This document shows positions 15,577 to 17,461 of a DNA stretch of 17,461 bases, piece by piece. Position 1 is the first letter of the stretch. Each line of letters starts with the position of its first letter. The notes below the pieces were generated by a model, which had not been told where the DNA came from, ran no database searches, and saw only the letters and a program-made list of their open reading frames with translations. Source of the DNA: Pseudomonadota bacterium. Its GTDB lineage: Bacteria > Pseudomonadota > Gammaproteobacteria > Burkholderiales > Burkholderiaceae_C. The stretch is from assembly GCA_023435325.1 (NCBI GenBank), contig JAEYRT010000295.1, forward strand, positions 1 through 17,461. Reading direction: 5' to 3'. Position numbers and translations under genes: made by a program.

Positions 15577-15606
15577 AACGTAGCTGTCAGCGCTTGCTGG
15601 ATCAGC
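15575..15606 (+). repeat. Possible half-unit of the palindromic element family
   Basis: Starting on the last bases of the Hsp70-like gene's stop codon, AAAACGTAGCTGTCAGCGC and then TTGCTGGATCAGC follow the arm pattern of the three full elements (AAAA, TAGCTG, AGCGCTTG, GAT). No inverted partner arm is seen. The match is short and could be chance. Confidence 0.35.
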
Positions 15607-15616
15607 GTTAGAAGGC

Positions 15617-15654
15617 AAAAAGGCTTGCAACCCATCCATGGATGCAAGCCGTTT
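15617..15654 (-). terminator. Terminator of rsmI, possibly bidirectional
   Basis: GGCTTGCA (15622-15629) pairs perfectly with TGCAAGCC (15643-15650). Read on the minus strand, the stem is followed by TTTTT (15621-15617), giving a good intrinsic terminator for rsmI. Read on the plus strand it is followed by GTTTCT, a weaker tail that could also stop the convergent Hsp70-like gene. Confidence 0.8.
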
Positions 15655-15695
15655 CTAGGGCATGCGGTGTGCCTTCGCAGCGGTTGTGCAAATGC

Positions 15696-16619
15696 TTAAT
15701 CGTCTTCACCTTCGCGCTTGATTTCCAGTGCGCGGTCATACAAGGTGTTGCGGTTGGCGCCGGTGATTTCAGCGGTCAGCTTCACGGCAGCCTTGGTCGG
15801 CAACTCGGCCAGCAGCAGGCGCAGGACGCGCTCGGCTTCACCGCTTTCTTGCTGCACTTCGACGGGGTGCAGCACGATCACAAACTCACCCTTGCTGCGG
15901 TTGGCTTCGGCATCCAACCAGGCGGCCACATCGTGCGCAGCATGGGTGGTGATCTGTTCGAACTGCTTGGTGATTTCGCGCGCCAGTGTCACTTTGCGCT
16001 CGCCCAGCACGGCCAGGGCCTTGGCCATGTCCTGGATGCGGTGGGGTGCTTCCAGCAGCACTGTGCAGCGGGGTTCCGATGCCAGCTTGTGCACAGCAGC
16101 TTGGCGCTCGGCGTTTTTGGTGGGCAAGAAACCGGCAAACACAAAACCGCCATCGGTCTGCCCGGGTGGTACGCAGCCTGCCACGCTGATGGCGCTGGTG
16201 ATGGAGCTGGCACCGGGCAGCGGCATGGAGCGCAAGCCGTGCGTGGCCAAAGCGGCACACAGGCGCGCGCCGGGGTCGCTCACGCCAGGGGTGCCGGCGT
16301 CACTTACATAGGCAATGCGCTGGCCTTGCTGCAGGCGGGCGATGATGCCTGCGGCGGCTTCGGCCTCGTTGTGCTGGTGCACGGCCAGCAGCTGGTTGCC
16401 AGGACGCTCCAGGCCGTAGCTGCGCAGCATGCCCTGGGTGTGGCGGGTGTCTTCGCAGGCAATGGCATCCACCATTTGCAGCACATGCAGGGCGCGCAGC
16501 GAAATATCGGCCAAATTGCCGATGGGCGTAGCCACCACGTACAGGACACCCTGCGGATAATTTTGCGAGGCAGCTGCATCACGCGCTGCCGTCAATGCCG
16601 AAGCGAAAGAGGCACTCAA
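15696..16619 (-). CDS. rsmI: 16S rRNA (cytidine1402-2'-O)-methyltransferase
   Basis: A 307-residue SAM-dependent methyltransferase of the tetrapyrrole-methylase fold; E. coli RsmI (YraL) has 286. It 2'-O-methylates C1402 of 16S rRNA at the P site, which tunes start-codon selection. Family motifs are YVVATPIGNLADIS (27-40), EDTRH (56-60) and YVSDAGTPGVSDPG (104-117), then PLPGASS and the late GEFVIVLHP strand. The frame is open far upstream (to 17189), but that extension is antisense to yraN and unlike RsmI. I choose the TTG at 16619-16617: AAGGAAG lies 4 nt upstream and the resulting N-terminus is near the normal length. This TTG shares its first base pair with the yraN ATG. Confidence 0.93.
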   Translation of the reverse strand: MSASFASALTAARDAAASQNYPQGVLYVVATPIGNLADISLRALHVLQMVDAIACEDTRHTQGMLRSYGLERPGNQLLAVHQHNEAEAAAGIIARLQQGQRIAYVSDAGTPGVSDPGARLCAALATHGLRSMPLPGASSITSAISVAGCVPPGQTDGGFVFAGFLPTKNAERQAAVHKLASEPRCTVLLEAPHRIQDMAKALAVLGERKVTLAREITKQFEQITTHAAHDVAAWLDAEANRSKGEFVIVLHPVEVQQESGEAERVLRLLLAELPTKAAVKLTAEITGANRNTLYDRALEIKREGEDD

Positions 16620-17020
16620 TGTTCTTCCTTGGGAAAAAGCCACCACTGGCTCCAGCACCCGTATCCAGCACCAAGGCGCGGGGGCAGGCAGCGGAGGATC
16701 AGGCACTGGCCTATTTGCGGGCACAGGGCCTGCGATTGTTGGCGCGTAATTATCGAACACCGGGCCGCGGTGGAGGGGAGATTGATCTAATCCTGCAAGA
16801 CCGTGATGGAACCGTTGTGTTCGTCGAGGTGCGCAGCCGCAGCCACAAGGCCTACGGCGGAGCAGGGGGCAGCATCGGCTACGCCAAACAACAGCGCATT
16901 GTGCTGGCAGCACAGCATTGGCTGCACCGCAATGGTCTGCAGACAGCCTGCCGATTTGATGCAGTGCTGCTGGAGAGAGGTGATCTGCTGTGGCTACAGG
17001 CCGTATTCGACGCAGCATGA
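16619..17020 (+). CDS. yraN: YraN family protein (UPF0102, nuclease-like fold)
   Basis: A 133-residue protein; E. coli YraN has 131. The UPF0102 core is clear: RGQAAEDQALAYLRAQG (21-37), LLARNYRTPGRGGGEIDLI (40-58), VVFVEVRSRS (66-75) and YAKQQRI. Glu54, Asp56 and Glu70 sit where a PD-(D/E)xK-type nuclease fold would place its acidic residues, with Arg72 in place of the usual lysine. The biochemical function is not firmly known. The ATG at 16619 has AAAGAGG 6 nt upstream; an in-frame ATG at 16595 (MPKRKRHSM) would lengthen it and push deeper into rsmI. It is divergent from rsmI and followed by the DiaA-like gene. E. coli has a related cluster with lpoA between yraL and yraN; lpoA is absent here. 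Confidence 0.9.
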   Translation: MFFLGKKPPLAPAPVSSTKARGQAAEDQALAYLRAQGLRLLARNYRTPGRGGGEIDLILQDRDGTVVFVEVRSRSHKAYGGAGGSIGYAKQQRIVLAAQHWLHRNGLQTACRFDAVLLERGDLLWLQAVFDAA

Positions 17021-17123
17021 AAGCCCTGTGGACGAGGGAACTTGGCAGAGTTGTCGCAGTCCCATACGGTGTTAACGCAAGGCTACAAAATTCGACAAGG
17101 CACGCAGGTATCATTCCCACCCC

Positions 17124-17461
17124 ATGCTTGAGCAACGAATTCAACAGCACTTCATTGACAGCGCAGACCTGAAATACCAGGCTGCGCAAGCTTTGAGTGC
17201 TCCCATCTCAGCGGCCGTTCAGGCCTTGTTGGCTTGTATCACAGGTGGCGGAAAGATTCTGGCTTGTGGTGCCGGTGCATCGGCCAGCCAAGCGCAAATG
17301 TTTGCGGGCTTGTGCGTCAGTGGTCTGGAGCGCGACCGCCCCGAGCTGGCGGCTGTGGCCTTGACCTCGGAAAGCGTTTTTCTGGGCTCGATTTCAGGTG
17401 CCTCCAATCTGTCCAACCATTATCTGGCGCGCCAGGTGCGCGCCTTGGGGCAGGCCAGCGA
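17124..17461 (+). CDS. diaA: DiaA-like SIS-domain protein, 5' part
   Basis: The first 112 codons of a gene that continues past the right edge. The product begins MLEQRIQQHFIDSADLKYQA and continues with the SIS (sugar isomerase) strand GGGKILACGAGASASQAQMF (41-60), then RPELAAVAL and YLARQVRALGQ. It resembles E. coli DiaA, which binds DnaA and times replication initiation, and more distantly GmhA. The family motif CGNGxSA...HF is altered: the Asn is Ala50 and the His is Met59. GmhA's zinc-ligand His is therefore lost, which argues against isomerase activity. No ribosome site is visible before the ATG. Gene order yraN-diaA supports the call. The C-terminal part is not in view. Confidence 0.85.
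   Translation, partial: MLEQRIQQHFIDSADLKYQAAQALSAPISAAVQALLACITGGGKILACGAGASASQAQMFAGLCVSGLERDRPELAAVALTSESVFLGSISGASNLSNHYLARQVRALGQAS

Noticed and set aside
16620..17189. N-terminal extension of the rsmI frame (to 497 residues)
   Set aside because: It lies wholly antisense to yraN and its downstream gap, is not RsmI-like, and a TTG start with a good ribosome site at 16619 fits the family length.

Overview
This window is ordinary chromosomal core sequence. It looks like a betaproteobacterium of the Burkholderiales, most likely Comamonadaceae (Comamonas, Delftia or Acidovorax type). That placement rests on protein likeness, the high-GC codon use, the RsmI/YraN/DiaA neighbourhood and the family of AGCTGCT/GCGCTTG palindromic repeats. 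It was judged by eye, not by a database search.

Layout. (1) 1-73, minus strand: the first codons of proC. (2) 190-2933, minus strand: a glycerol-use operon in the order glpR (DeoR-type regulator), a GNAT acetyltransferase, glpK. A control region with repeated CGAA motifs (about 2939-3040) separates it from divergent glpD (3147-4748). (3) 5103-13923, plus strand: a long block of translation and transcription genes matching the E. coli spc and alpha operons: rplN-rplX-rplE-rpsN-rpsH-rplF-rplR-rpsE-rpmD-rplO-secY-rpmJ-rpsM-rpsK-rpsD-rpoA-rplQ. A strong sigma70-type promoter and a roughly 160-nt leader precede it, and initiator tRNA-fMet and an intrinsic terminator end it. (4) 14326-15576, plus strand: a YegD-type Hsp70 ATPase without a substrate-binding domain. 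(5) 15696-16619, minus strand: rsmI, which is divergent from yraN (16619-17020) and a DiaA-like SIS gene running off the right edge.

How the parts work together. GlpK phosphorylates glycerol and GlpD oxidises glycerol-3-phosphate to dihydroxyacetone phosphate; GlpR presumably represses both from the shared divergent region. The large block makes ribosomal proteins of both subunits, the SecY translocon channel, the RNA polymerase alpha subunit and, at its end, the initiator tRNA. The right end joins 16S rRNA modification (RsmI), a nuclease-fold protein (YraN) and a replication-initiation partner (DiaA).

I see no phage, insertion sequence, CRISPR array, toxin-antitoxin pair or defence system. 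The interest lies in the non-coding parts: three roughly 90-bp imperfect palindromes sharing one arm consensus; perfect stem-loops at successive gene boundaries inside the ribosomal block; no infA between secY and rpmJ; a terminator between rpoA and rplQ next to a possible -10 box; and the rsmI and yraN start codons sharing one base pair.
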